A stretch of 64,000 nucleotides of DNA from an uncultured Rhodopila sp. (GTDB taxonomy: Bacteria; Pseudomonadota; Alphaproteobacteria; Acetobacterales; Acetobacteraceae). Each line of letters begins with the position of its first letter. The first letter of the stretch is position 1. The notes beneath the pieces were generated by a model that was given only the letters and a program-made list of their open reading frames with translations, was not told where the DNA came from and searched no databases. Both the position numbers and the translations under genes were made by a program. The DNA lies in NCBI GenBank assembly GCA_903851415.1, contig CAINOE010000019.1, positions 1 to 64,000 on the forward strand, written 5' to 3'. Below, one piece after another: positions 24,923 to 32,903 of the stretch.

Positions 24923-25375
24923 TCAGATCACGAAGTTCAACGGCTCATTGACGGGCTTTCGCAGTCCGGCCGCGGCGGCGCGCTTCAACAGATCCTCGAT
25001 GGTCAGGCTCTCGGCATGTGCCAAAAGCAATGCGTCGAACTCGCCCCAAAGCGGTTCGACCACCGCACGCTGCAGACGCCCGCTGAGGTCGAGGGCGCTT
25101 TCCTCCAGGCTGTGGAGGCCCACGGTAATAACATCTGAAACCTTGATCAGCCGCCCGGGCCGGCCGAGGCGGTAACCGCCATGCGGGCCGCGCGTGCTGT
25201 CAAGCAGCCGCTCGCGCGACAACGCCTGGAGCAAAGGCTCCAGCGTTCGCCGGGCCATGCCGGTGCGTTCGGCCAATTCGGCAGCATTCACAACGGTTTC
25301 GCTACCGCTGTGGAAGGCGATGTCAAGGACGATGGCCAGTGCGACCATTCCACGATCCCGGCGCGTGAGCAGCAT
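24923..25375 (-). CDS. Rrf2-family transcriptional regulator (CymR-like)
   Basis: This winged-helix regulator of about 150 aa starts at Met 25375 (MLLTRRDRGMVALA); an ATG at 25408 is an alternative. The HTH region has AAELAERTGMARRTLEPLLQAL and the wing has GPHGGYRLGRP. There is no cysteine anywhere, so it cannot bind an iron-sulfur cluster as IscR or RsrR do. Coupling to cysK resembles CymR, which controls cysteine metabolism through CysK contact. It likely represses the sulfur genes around it; a shared motif upstream is at 25429-25440. Confidence 0.85.
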   Translation of the reverse strand: MLLTRRDRGMVALAIVLDIAFHSGSETVVNAAELAERTGMARRTLEPLLQALSRERLLDSTRGPHGGYRLGRPGRLIKVSDVITVGLHSLEESALDLSGRLQRAVVEPLWGEFDALLLAHAESLTIEDLLKRAAAAGLRKPVNEPLNFVI

Positions 25376-25428
25376 GTTCGTGCTTTTCTTCCCGTAGAGA
25401 TATTTCAATTACCGTATAGCGTGTCTCG

Positions 25429-25440
25429 TAGGATGTCTAT
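25429..25440 (-). promoter_or_regulatory. Candidate sulfur-regulon motif, copy 1
   Basis: TAGGATGTCTAT, read on the plus strand, lies in the promoter region of the Rrf2-cysK operon. TACGATGTCTAT occurs at 31862-31873, upstream of another sulfur gene on the same strand. One mismatch in 12 nt suggests a shared regulator site. Confidence 0.35.
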
Positions 25441-25485
25441 CCCCTTGAAGCCCGATTCGCCGGATATCCATGCTCACATTCCCGA

Positions 25486-26247
25486 TCAGCCCGGCTTCCA
25501 GCGCATAAGCCGCGCCTCGATCGCCGACGCGCCCAGGTTGATGGCAAAGCCGACGGCGCCGAGGATCAGAATGCCGAGCATAACCAGATCCATCTGAAAC
25601 CGTTCCCGCCCGGCGATGATCAGCCCGCCGATGCCGGGACCCACGGTCATAAAGTACTCCGAACCAATGCTGGCGACCCAGGCGTAGATCAGCCCCAGAT
25701 GCACCCCGGTCGCGATCGACGGCAGCGCGGAAGGCAAATACAGCCGAGTCACGAGTTGCCACCGTGTGAAGGTCAGCGCCCGCGCCACCTCCACCAGATG
25801 CGCGGAGGCGGCGCGCATGCCCTCCCGCGTGTTCAGCACCACCGGGATCAACGCGGCGGCGGCGATGAACACGACTTTGGCCGATTCGCCGACGCCGAAC
25901 CAGATCGAGATCAGCGGTATCCAGGCCAGGATGGCGATCTGACGCAGCCCGTTGAAGCTGGGCATGAACAGGCGGTCCGCCACACGCGACAAACCGAGCG
26001 CGGTGCCGATGACCACGCCCAGGAAGCACCCGATGCAGAAGCCGGCCATGTCGCGGGCCAGGCTGGCGGCGAGGTTGCCCAACAGGCCCTCCCGGGTCAC
26101 CTGATACACCGCGGTATGCGCGACCAGTTCCAGCGGTGGCAGGATGCGGGGATCGACCAGGCGAACATGGCTGGCGAACTCCCACAGCGCCAGCAGCAGC
26201 ACCGGCAGCACAAGGCCGCGCAGCACGCGTTTCATGCCAGCCGCCAC
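25486..26247 (-). CDS. Sulfonate-type ABC transporter permease (SsuC-like), copy 1
   Basis: This 253-aa protein with six predicted membrane helices belongs to the SsuC/TauC/NrtB permease family. The cytoplasmic coupling loop is recognisable around EVARALTFTRWQLVTRLYLPSALPS (near 142-166; only the sequence type matters). ATG 26247 overlaps the stop of the second permease gene by 16 nt. It is the most distal gene of the minus-strand ABC operon. Uptake of sulfonates or related organosulfur compounds is inferred from the neighbours. Confidence 0.87.
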   Translation of the reverse strand: MAAGMKRVLRGLVLPVLLLALWEFASHVRLVDPRILPPLELVAHTAVYQVTREGLLGNLAASLARDMAGFCIGCFLGVVIGTALGLSRVADRLFMPSFNGLRQIAILAWIPLISIWFGVGESAKVVFIAAAALIPVVLNTREGMRAASAHLVEVARALTFTRWQLVTRLYLPSALPSIATGVHLGLIYAWVASIGSEYFMTVGPGIGGLIIAGRERFQMDLVMLGILILGAVGFAINLGASAIEARLMRWKPG

Positions 26248-27017
26248 CGTTGCAGCCGATGTTCCGCCGCGGCCATGATGCGGTCCAGCGCAAAGCCGAC
26301 GATGCCGATGACGATCATCGCCCCCATCATCGTATCCAGCCAGAACATCTGGCGGCCCCAGACCAGCAGGTAGCCAAGCCCCTCGGCCGAGGCGAGCAGT
26401 TCAACGGCGACCAGAGCGTTCCAGGCGTGCGTCAGGCCGTAGCGCAGCCCGGTGAAAATCGGCGGCACCGCGGCGGGCAGCACCACCTTGTGCAGCAATT
26501 GCCAGCGGCTGAAGCGGAACAGCGCGCCGACTTCGGCATAGGCCGGCGGCACGGCGCGGATGCCGGCGAAGGTGTTCAACGCAACCGGCACAAAAGCGGC
26601 CTTGGCGATCACCAGGATTTTCAGCGGTTCGCCAATGCCGACCAGCAGCATCAGGAAGGGAATCCACCCCAGGGTCGGCACCTGCGCGAACGCGGTGAAC
26701 AGCGGCTTGACGTAGTGCTCGGCAGCGCGGGACAGGCCCATCGCGATCCCGAGCAGCAGCCCGAGCGCGCTGCCCGCCGCGAAGCCCTCAACCACGCGCA
26801 GCAGGCTGATCCCGGTGTTGGACGCGAGCTCTCCGGTGCCCGCGAGGTCCCACAGCGCAGAGCCGACCTCCGACGGCGCGGGCAGGATTTGCGGCGGCAG
26901 CCAGCCGAGGCGGGCGCTGATCGACCACAACGCCAGCAGCGACAGGGGGAACAGGAAAGCGATGCCGCCGCGGGGCAGACCCGGCCAGGGTGGCGCGGCT
27001 GCGGCGGCGAGCCGCAT
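26232..27017 (-). CDS. Sulfonate-type ABC transporter permease (SsuC-like), copy 2
   Basis: This 261-aa SsuC-family permease with about six membrane helices is a paralogue of the downstream permease. A conserved coupling loop occurs near EVGALFRFSRWQLLHKVVLP. ATG 27017 abuts the stop of the binding-protein gene. Two non-identical permeases in tandem suggest a heterodimeric membrane channel, less usual than the homodimer formed by most SsuC proteins. Confidence 0.87.
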   Translation of the reverse strand: MRLAAAAAPPWPGLPRGGIAFLFPLSLLALWSISARLGWLPPQILPAPSEVGSALWDLAGTGELASNTGISLLRVVEGFAAGSALGLLLGIAMGLSRAAEHYVKPLFTAFAQVPTLGWIPFLMLLVGIGEPLKILVIAKAAFVPVALNTFAGIRAVPPAYAEVGALFRFSRWQLLHKVVLPAAVPPIFTGLRYGLTHAWNALVAVELLASAEGLGYLLVWGRQMFWLDTMMGAMIVIGIVGFALDRIMAAAEHRLQRWRLA

Positions 27018-28109
27018 CTACGATCCGCCCTGAGGCTTGCCGTTGGCGTCGTAGCTGGTCCAGTAATGCTCCAGGCCAAGCTGCTTCAGCGCGACGTTCA
27101 GAAACTGCGCATCGAACCAGCCATCGATGCTGACTGTGCGGCGGATCAGGCCGTAGTCCTTGGCCTGCACCCCCTGGATGCGGTATTGCTCGATGATGTA
27201 GTCGTCCAGCAGCGGCGTGTTGCGGTATTTTAACGGCTGGTCAGCGAAGTCCGCGCGATAGACCGACACCGGGCGGCCGGTGCGCGACCAGATCTCGAAC
27301 AGCGCTTCGCGGTTTTCTTCCTGGGACGACCAGTACGAAGCCTTGACGACCGCGGTGACAACGCGCTGGGTCAGGTCGGGGTGCGCCGAGACGAAACTAT
27401 CCGCCGCGATCAGGGTTGACTGCCGCTCGAAGGCGGGATTGTCGCCCTTGGTGGAGTAAATGATCTTCGCCAGCCCCTGATCGGACAGCATCAGCAAGCC
27501 GTAATTGCCGAAAGCCGCATCGATGTTGTGCGTCGCCAGGGCGGCGTTGGCCGAGGGTTCGTCCATGTTGATGCCCTGCAGGTCGCGTTCGGTCAGGCCG
27601 TTCGCGGCCAGCACCTTGACCGCCGCGAGGTGGTTGTTGGTGCCGCGGAAGATTGCCACCTTGCGGCCCTTGAGGTCCTTGACCGTGTGGATATCGGACT
27701 CCGGCGGCGTCGCCAGATACATCGGCCCGTGCGCGCCGCCCGCTGCGAGGATGCGGGTCTTCAGGCCGTTCGCCCGCGCGATCACCTGCGGCAGGTCGCC
27801 CTGGGAGGCAAAGTCGAGCTGGCCGTTGGCAAATCCTTCGTTTACCGCCGGGCCGGCGCCCTTGAAGAAGAAGAACTCCACCTTGACGCCGGGCAGGTCT
27901 TTCAGTTCGTTTTCGATGTAGTGCTCCGCGTGGGCCGTCGCGATGGCGTTGCCGCCGGAGAACTGGCGGTTGTCGACGCCGACATTGGCGAAGCCGAAAC
28001 GGATGGTGACGGGTTCGCCGGCCGCGGCGGGGCTGGTGGTTGCCATGGCGGCGAGGAGAAGGGCGATGCCGGGAAGCAACGAAAAGACCAGCCTTCCGGA
28101 GAGATGCAT
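27018..28109 (-). CDS. ABC substrate-binding protein (sulfonate/SsuA-like)
   Basis: This 363-aa periplasmic protein starts at Met 28109 with a signal peptide ending near SPAAAG-EP, followed by an NMT1/SsuA-type fold with FGFANVGVDNRQFSGG (near 42-57) and DLKGRKVAIFRGTNNHLAA (near 158-176). A longer frame upstream reads through the palindromic element and is not the start. It is translated directly before the two permeases. The ligand is probably an organosulfur compound; nitrate or taurine analogues cannot be excluded. Confidence 0.87.
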   Translation of the reverse strand: MHLSGRLVFSLLPGIALLLAAMATTSPAAAGEPVTIRFGFANVGVDNRQFSGGNAIATAHAEHYIENELKDLPGVKVEFFFFKGAGPAVNEGFANGQLDFASQGDLPQVIARANGLKTRILAAGGAHGPMYLATPPESDIHTVKDLKGRKVAIFRGTNNHLAAVKVLAANGLTERDLQGINMDEPSANAALATHNIDAAFGNYGLLMLSDQGLAKIIYSTKGDNPAFERQSTLIAADSFVSAHPDLTQRVVTAVVKASYWSSQEENREALFEIWSRTGRPVSVYRADFADQPLKYRNTPLLDDYIIEQYRIQGVQAKDYGLIRRTVSIDGWFDAQFLNVALKQLGLEHYWTSYDANGKPQGGS

Positions 28110-28131
28110 CCGAGGCGTGGTTCTCCGCTCG

Positions 28132-28205
28132 TCATGGCCCGGCCTGTCCGGGCCACCTATGCCAGCACGTGCCGCGACAGGTGGCCCGGACAAGCCGGGC
28201 CATGA
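28132..28205. repeat. Palindromic GGCCCGG element, long form
   Basis: A 27-bp inverted repeat with one mismatch (28132-28158 with 28179-28205) and a 20-nt loop has arms reading TCATGGCCCGG...GGGCCACCT. It lies between the ABC ATPase and binding-protein genes and shares its arms with the copies at 34331 and 37127. Confidence 0.85.
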
Positions 28206-28270
28206 GGAATGGGGAGCGCGGCGTCCGAACCCGGGCGCTTCGGCTGCTGCTCCGCGTCCACCCGTTCGTT

Positions 28271-29113
28271 TCATACCCTGCCATCCACCGTCGCAAAATC
28301 CCGTGCCACCGCCGCCGGCCGGTTTACCGCGCGCGGCGTATCGAACACCTGCGCGGCGATCGTCGCTTCCAGCGCCGTCATCACGCTGCTCCGCACAGCC
28401 GCCAGCGCCGCGCTGGTCCGGTCGCGCGGGCGCGGCTGCGTCACGTCGAACGACGCGGCGATCCGGCCGGGCCGCGGCGCCATGACCACCACACGGTCGC
28501 CGAGATAGACCGCTTCCTCGACATCATGCGTGACCAAAAGCATGGTGATCCGCTCGGCTGCCCAGATCCGCTGCAACTCATCCTGCAGCCGCGCCCGCGT
28601 CAGAGCGTCCAGCGCGCCGAACGGCTCATCCAGCAGCAGCACGCCCGGACGGTTCACCAGGCCCCGGGCGATCGCCACGCGTTGCGCCATCCCGCCGGAA
28701 AGCTGATGCGGATAGGCATCCTGAAACGCGCTCAGGCCAACCAGCGCGATGTGATCCAGCACCGCCCGCCGCTTCGCCGCTTTGCTCAGCCCGGCATTCA
28801 GCAACCCCAGCGCCACGTTTTGCGCCACGGTCAGCCAGGGAAACAGCCGGGGCTCCTGAAACACCAGCCCGCGTTCAAGGCTCGGTTCCGTCACACGCTT
28901 GCCGTCCAGGGCGATGCCGCCCCGGAAATCCGTATCCAGCCCGGCGATCAACCGCAGCAGGGTGGACTTGCCGCAGCCGCTGGCGCCGACGATCGTCAGG
29001 AACTCCCCCGGCGCGACGGACAGATCGACGGACTCCAGGACAAGCAGATCCGAGCCGTTGACCCGGAACTGCTTTGAGACGTCCTCGACCCGAAGCTCGC
29101 CCTGTCGCGCCAT
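28271..29113 (-). CDS. ABC transporter ATPase, SsuB/TauB-like
   Basis: This 280-aa ATPase starts at Met 29113; Met 29149 would overlap the upstream gene. Walker A GASGCGKST (near 39-47), signature LSGGMAQR (near 134), Walker B LLLDEPFGALD (near 152-162) and the H-loop TLLVTHD are all canonical, in contrast to the MetN-like ATPase of the neighbouring operon. It should power the two SsuC-like permeases, although the repeat element lies between it and the binding-protein gene. Confidence 0.9.
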   Translation of the reverse strand: MARQGELRVEDVSKQFRVNGSDLLVLESVDLSVAPGEFLTIVGASGCGKSTLLRLIAGLDTDFRGGIALDGKRVTEPSLERGLVFQEPRLFPWLTVAQNVALGLLNAGLSKAAKRRAVLDHIALVGLSAFQDAYPHQLSGGMAQRVAIARGLVNRPGVLLLDEPFGALDALTRARLQDELQRIWAAERITMLLVTHDVEEAVYLGDRVVVMAPRPGRIAASFDVTQPRPRDRTSAALAAVRSSVMTALEATIAAQVFDTPRAVNRPAAVARDFATVDGRV

Positions 29114-29120
29114 CGCCGGC

Positions 29121-29921
29121 TCAGGCAATCGCCGCCTGGCGGCGGGCAATCAGCGCGCTGCCCTCGAGCACCTCGAGCACATGGCCGTTTTTCACATACG
29201 GCGCGAGGGCGTCGCGGACCTCCAAAGCCATGTCCTTAAGCCGCGATCCCGGCCGCCCCTGCCACGCCCGGCCATAGGACAATGATCGGTCCACGATATG
29301 CTCGATACTGGTCTGCCGCTGCTCCAGAACGGCAACCCGTTCCAGATGACTGAACGCGGAGTCGAGCAGCACCGCTTCATGGTCCTTGTTGCGGTGAGTC
29401 TGCTCGCGCGCCGGATCTTCCGCGCCGTAATGATCCAGGATCGCCTGGAACGTGGCGAGCCAGGCGTTGGCCGGCACGGACGGGTAGGATTCCTGGAACA
29501 GCGCAACCGCGCCGGTCGGCTCGATCAGCGCATCCAACGCCTCCAGCGTGCGCGGACGATCCATCCAATGAAACGCGCGGCCGATGGTCACCAGATGCAG
29601 GCGGCCGAACCGGGGGCCCAGGTCGTTGGCACTGCCGTCCACGAACTCGATCTCCACCCCCGCCTTCTGCGCATTCCGCCGAGCGGCGTTCAGCATCGCC
29701 GGTTCCGGATCGACGCCGATGACCTTCTCCGCGAACGGATAGAAATCCAGCGCCAGGAACCCCGGCCCGGTGCCGAGGTCCAGCACCGTCTGCGATCCGT
29801 TCAACCCCACCAGATCGGCCACCCGCCGCGCCAGCAGCGGCGGGTAGGTGGGACGCCCGGTGGTGTAGAAATCCGCCAGGTCGCGGAAGCGGCCCGGGAA
29901 CAGAACATCGGTATGCGACAT
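29121..29921 (-). CDS. Class I SAM-dependent methyltransferase
   Basis: This 266-aa methyltransferase has motif I VLDLGTGPGFLALDF (near 46-60) and an acidic motif GVDPEPAML (near 68-76). ATG 29921 follows the TauD-like stop by 14 nt; an upstream Met at 30002 overlaps tauD. It is similar in type to the methyltransferases often placed in aliphatic-sulfur gene clusters. Its acceptor is unknown, but S-methylation or detoxification of a thiol is plausible given the neighbours. Confidence 0.8.
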   Translation of the reverse strand: MSHTDVLFPGRFRDLADFYTTGRPTYPPLLARRVADLVGLNGSQTVLDLGTGPGFLALDFYPFAEKVIGVDPEPAMLNAARRNAQKAGVEIEFVDGSANDLGPRFGRLHLVTIGRAFHWMDRPRTLEALDALIEPTGAVALFQESYPSVPANAWLATFQAILDHYGAEDPAREQTHRNKDHEAVLLDSAFSHLERVAVLEQRQTSIEHIVDRSLSYGRAWQGRPGSRLKDMALEVRDALAPYVKNGHVLEVLEGSALIARRQAAIA

Positions 29922-29935
29922 GATGATTTGACCGT

Positions 29936-30763
29936 TCAGATCGGGCGATCGCCCTTGATGGTGACTCGGCTGCCGGAGCGCACCTGCGGGAAGTAGTCCC
30001 ACATCGCGATGTGCTGCACCGCGCGGTTGTCCCAGAACGCAACCGAGTGCGGCTGCCAGCGGAACCGCACCTGGAAGGCCGGCCTGGTGCTGTGCTCGAA
30101 CAGGAAATCCAGCACCGCGCGGCTTTCCTTCTCCGACAGCTCGTTGATGTGCAGGGTGAAGCCTTCGTTGACGAACAGCGCCCGGCGCTTGGTCACCGGA
30201 TGGGTGCGCACCACCGGATGCACCGCCTGCGGGAACACCCGGTCGCGGTCGTCGATGCCCAGGATCCGGTTGGTCCGGCGATACGACCGGTCGCCGGAAT
30301 GAGTCGCCGTCAGCCCGTCCAGGAACGACCGGAACGCCGGGCTGAGCGCCTCATACGCCGCATACTGGCTGGCGAAGATCGTGTCGCCTCCCGCGGGCGG
30401 AACGGTGTGCAGGTACAGGATGCTGCCCAGCGGCGGCTCGATGTCGCAGGACACGTCGGAGTGCCAACCCTCCCCCGCCACCCGCTTGGAATTGGCATCC
30501 GCATGAATCGGCAGGATCTCCGGATGACCCTCGGGACCGGGCGTGTTCGGGTGGATGTGCAGCTCCCCGAAATGCCGACCAAGCGTTTTCTGCTGATCCA
30601 GGCTGAGCTTTTGGTCGCGGAAGAACAGCACCTGATGCTCCGCCAGCGCGGTGTGCAGGTCATCGACCTGCTGGTTGCTGAGAGTCGCGGTCAGGTCGAT
30701 GTTCGATATCTCCGCGCCGAGGCGGGGGGTCACCGGCTTGACCTCGATCGTGGCGTAGCTCAT
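29936..30763 (-). CDS. tauD: TauD/TfdA-family alpha-ketoglutarate dioxygenase
   Basis: This 275-aa Fe(II)/2-oxoglutarate-dependent dioxygenase desulfonates taurine-like substrates by hydroxylating the carbon next to the sulfonate. The iron triad is His101, Asp103 (GWHSDVS) and His251, and Arg266 binds 2-oxoglutarate. Family segments are PPLGSILYLH (near 110-119) and NRAVQHIAMWDY (246-257). It is transcribed between a binding-protein gene and the methyltransferase. The substrate may be taurine or an alkylsulfate (AtsK-type); the two cannot be separated here. Confidence 0.9.
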   Translation of the reverse strand: MSYATIEVKPVTPRLGAEISNIDLTATLSNQQVDDLHTALAEHQVLFFRDQKLSLDQQKTLGRHFGELHIHPNTPGPEGHPEILPIHADANSKRVAGEGWHSDVSCDIEPPLGSILYLHTVPPAGGDTIFASQYAAYEALSPAFRSFLDGLTATHSGDRSYRRTNRILGIDDRDRVFPQAVHPVVRTHPVTKRRALFVNEGFTLHINELSEKESRAVLDFLFEHSTRPAFQVRFRWQPHSVAFWDNRAVQHIAMWDYFPQVRSGSRVTIKGDRPI

Positions 30764-30789
30764 GGGTCGTATTCTCCCTTATGGATGAT

Positions 30790-31797
30790 TTAGGCCAGAA
30801 CGTCTTCGTAGACGCGGTTGGCGAACCTGTCCGCATTCACGCCGGGCTTCATCACGCCGACGGATTTCAGGTCGTTGACGTAGAAGGCGATTTCCTTTGC
30901 GAGATCGGTCTTCACCGGATGGTGGCCGCTGGTCACCGACTGAAGCATCACCGCCAGGTCGGAGGCCCGCTGTTTCGGCGCATAGGGCGCGTAGATTTCT
31001 CCCGATTCCGCCGGATTTTCGCTGGCCCATTGCGCGGCTTCGATCAGCGCCCTGGTGATGGCCGCCGCAACGGGCCGATCGGCGCGGATCAGGCTGCCGC
31101 GGATGCCCAGCACGCAACAGGCCAGGTTCTCGTAGCCGTTCTCCAGGTTGTTGGCGAATTCGATCAGGCCGTTGTCGCGCTTCAGAATGAACGCCAGCGG
31201 GTCGCCGGTGCTCAGCGCATCGATCTCGCCCTTCTTCACCGCCATGCCGAGCAGTTCGGGCGGGTACTGCTTCCACTCCACCTCGGTCAGCGGATCGATG
31301 CCCTTCTTTAACAAGACGATCGAGAAGAAGTTCTTGTCCACGCCATTGATGTCGCCGACGCCCAGACGCTTGCCGCGCAGGTCGCCGAGGCCCTTCAGTC
31401 CGGATTCCGGCGCGGCGAGAACGTGCATGCAGCCGCCATGCGTGCCGGCGGTCAGCTTGACGTCGAAGCCCTGCTCCATCGGCTTCAGCCAGCGCAGCGC
31501 CATGCCGACACCCGCATCGGCCTTGCCGGTGGAAATCGCCTCCAGCAGCAGGTCGGTCGAGCCGGCCCAGTTGACGAATTCCACGTCCAGGTTGTGCTTC
31601 GTGAAGAAGCCCTTCTTGTCCGCCACCGGCACCGCGATATGGCACAGTGCCGTCGGCATCCAGGCGAGGGTCACCTTGCGCGGCGGCCCGTCCAGCGGCG
31701 GCACCGCCGGTTCGCCGGCCAATGCCCGCGAGCCAACGCCAAGAGCGGCAGCCGAACCAAGCAGCTGCCGCCGTGAAAGAGTGAAATTCGAGCGCAT
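30790..31797 (-). CDS. ABC substrate-binding protein with Tat signal
   Basis: This 335-aa NMT1/SsuA-type binding protein has an N-terminal twin-arginine signal SRRQLLGSAAALG (9-21), implying export in folded form. Fold landmarks include GFFTKHNLDVEFVNW (near 66) and GDLRGKRLGVGDINGVDKNF (near 136-155). It starts at ATG 31797, 27 nt upstream of tauD. It is the second of three binding proteins for this cluster. The ligand is unknown. Confidence 0.87.
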   Translation of the reverse strand: MRSNFTLSRRQLLGSAAALGVGSRALAGEPAVPPLDGPPRKVTLAWMPTALCHIAVPVADKKGFFTKHNLDVEFVNWAGSTDLLLEAISTGKADAGVGMALRWLKPMEQGFDVKLTAGTHGGCMHVLAAPESGLKGLGDLRGKRLGVGDINGVDKNFFSIVLLKKGIDPLTEVEWKQYPPELLGMAVKKGEIDALSTGDPLAFILKRDNGLIEFANNLENGYENLACCVLGIRGSLIRADRPVAAAITRALIEAAQWASENPAESGEIYAPYAPKQRASDLAVMLQSVTSGHHPVKTDLAKEIAFYVNDLKSVGVMKPGVNADRFANRVYEDVLA

Positions 31798-31861
31798 CCG
31801 ACATGCCTCCGGTAGACGGGACGACCGTCACACGTCCCGGTGGCGTGAGTCAATATCCTTA

Positions 31862-31873
31862 TACGATGTCTAT
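31862..31873 (-). promoter_or_regulatory. Candidate sulfur-regulon motif, copy 2
   Basis: TACGATGTCTAT is read on the plus strand, 65-76 nt upstream of ATG 31797 and overlapping the stop codon of the preceding gene. It matches the motif at 25429-25440 in 11 of 12 positions. Confidence 0.35.
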
Positions 31874-32805
31874 ACGTTGAACGAGGCGTCGAAGCCCGCG
31901 GAGGCGTCATAGCGGCCTGGCAGAACGCCTTCCCGCGCATACAAATCCACCGTGTGCTGCTGATCCGCGATCATCTGCGCGTCGATCGGCACCGGCGCAA
32001 ACCCCTGTGCGTTCAGGGTTTCGCGAGACACTTCATACGGCACCCCGGTTTCGTTCGCCCAGGCCGCGGCGTAGGCGTCCACGTTCGCCAGGCCCCAGAT
32101 CTGCGCCGCCCGCAGACGGCGGATGAAGGCCTTCAGCAGGTCCCGCTTCTCGGCGATCGCCCGTTCGGTGGCGACGCAATAGCTCAGGCCGCTCATCAGC
32201 CCCCGCCCGTCCAGCAGGATGCGCGCCTTGTTCTGCGCCAGCGCCAGGTAGACATACTGGCTCCAGGTCGACCACGCATCGATCGCGCCCGACACGAACG
32301 CGGCCTTGGCGTCGGCCGGTGAGAGAAACACCAGGCGGATATCGGCAGGCGCCAGACCGGCGCGTTCGCGGGCCGCAACGACAAGATAATGCCCAACCGA
32401 TCCCCGTCCGGTGCCGATGCTGCGCCCTTTGAGATCGGCGAAGCTTTGCGCGGTGGAGTTCTCCTGCACCAGCAGCGCCGTGCTGGAGCCGCTGGAGCGC
32501 GTGGCCGCGATGATCCTGGCGCGAACCCCGGCCGCGCGGGCAAACGCGAACGGCGCGTCGCCGACTCCGCCGCAATCGATCGCCCCGGCGTTCAACGCCT
32601 CCAGCAATGGCGCCGCGGCGGCGAAGATGTTCCATTCGACGGGGATTTCGGCATCGTCAAGCACCCCGGAGGCTGCCATGAGCGACCGCGTGCCGCCCTT
32701 CTGGTCGCCGAGACGCAGCACCGGCGACGCGCCGGCGGGCCGCGCGAACGCCGCGGAGACGCCCAGCGCGGCAAGCCGGCGCCTGGTGGGAAACCCGAGG
32801 GTCAT
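31870..32805 (-). CDS. ABC substrate-binding protein, SsuA-like
   Basis: This 311-aa binding protein has a Tat-like signal (PTRRRLAALGVSAAF) and a fold resembling SsuA. Conserved patterns are LRLGDQKGGTRSLM (near 30) and DLKGRSIGTGRGSVGHY (near 123-139). ATG 32805 faces the divergent FAD oxidoreductase at 32904 across a 98-nt promoter region. It is the first gene of the minus-strand transport cluster and the third binding protein in the island; the likely ligand is a sulfonate. Confidence 0.87.
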   Translation of the reverse strand: MTLGFPTRRRLAALGVSAAFARPAGASPVLRLGDQKGGTRSLMAASGVLDDAEIPVEWNIFAAAAPLLEALNAGAIDCGGVGDAPFAFARAAGVRARIIAATRSSGSSTALLVQENSTAQSFADLKGRSIGTGRGSVGHYLVVAARERAGLAPADIRLVFLSPADAKAAFVSGAIDAWSTWSQYVYLALAQNKARILLDGRGLMSGLSYCVATERAIAEKRDLLKAFIRRLRAAQIWGLANVDAYAAAWANETGVPYEVSRETLNAQGFAPVPIDAQMIADQQHTVDLYAREGVLPGRYDASAGFDASFNV

Positions 32806-32831
32806 GGCTGATCCATTATGAGAAATCGTTG

Positions 32832-32841
32832 AACACGTGTT
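32832..32841. promoter_or_regulatory. Palindrome in divergent promoter region
   Basis: AACACGTGTT is a perfect 10-bp palindrome placed between the divergent genes at 32805 and 32904. It could be a regulator operator controlling both directions. Confidence 0.4.
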
Positions 32842-32903
32842 TACATCACTTCATATAGTGGAATATCGTCCGGCACAATGCATAGCCAAAAGGGGATACA
32901 GAC

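Noticed and set aside
28110..28274. N-terminal extension of the ABC binding protein
   Set aside because: The extension is translated palindromic repeat; the signal peptide begins at Met 28109.
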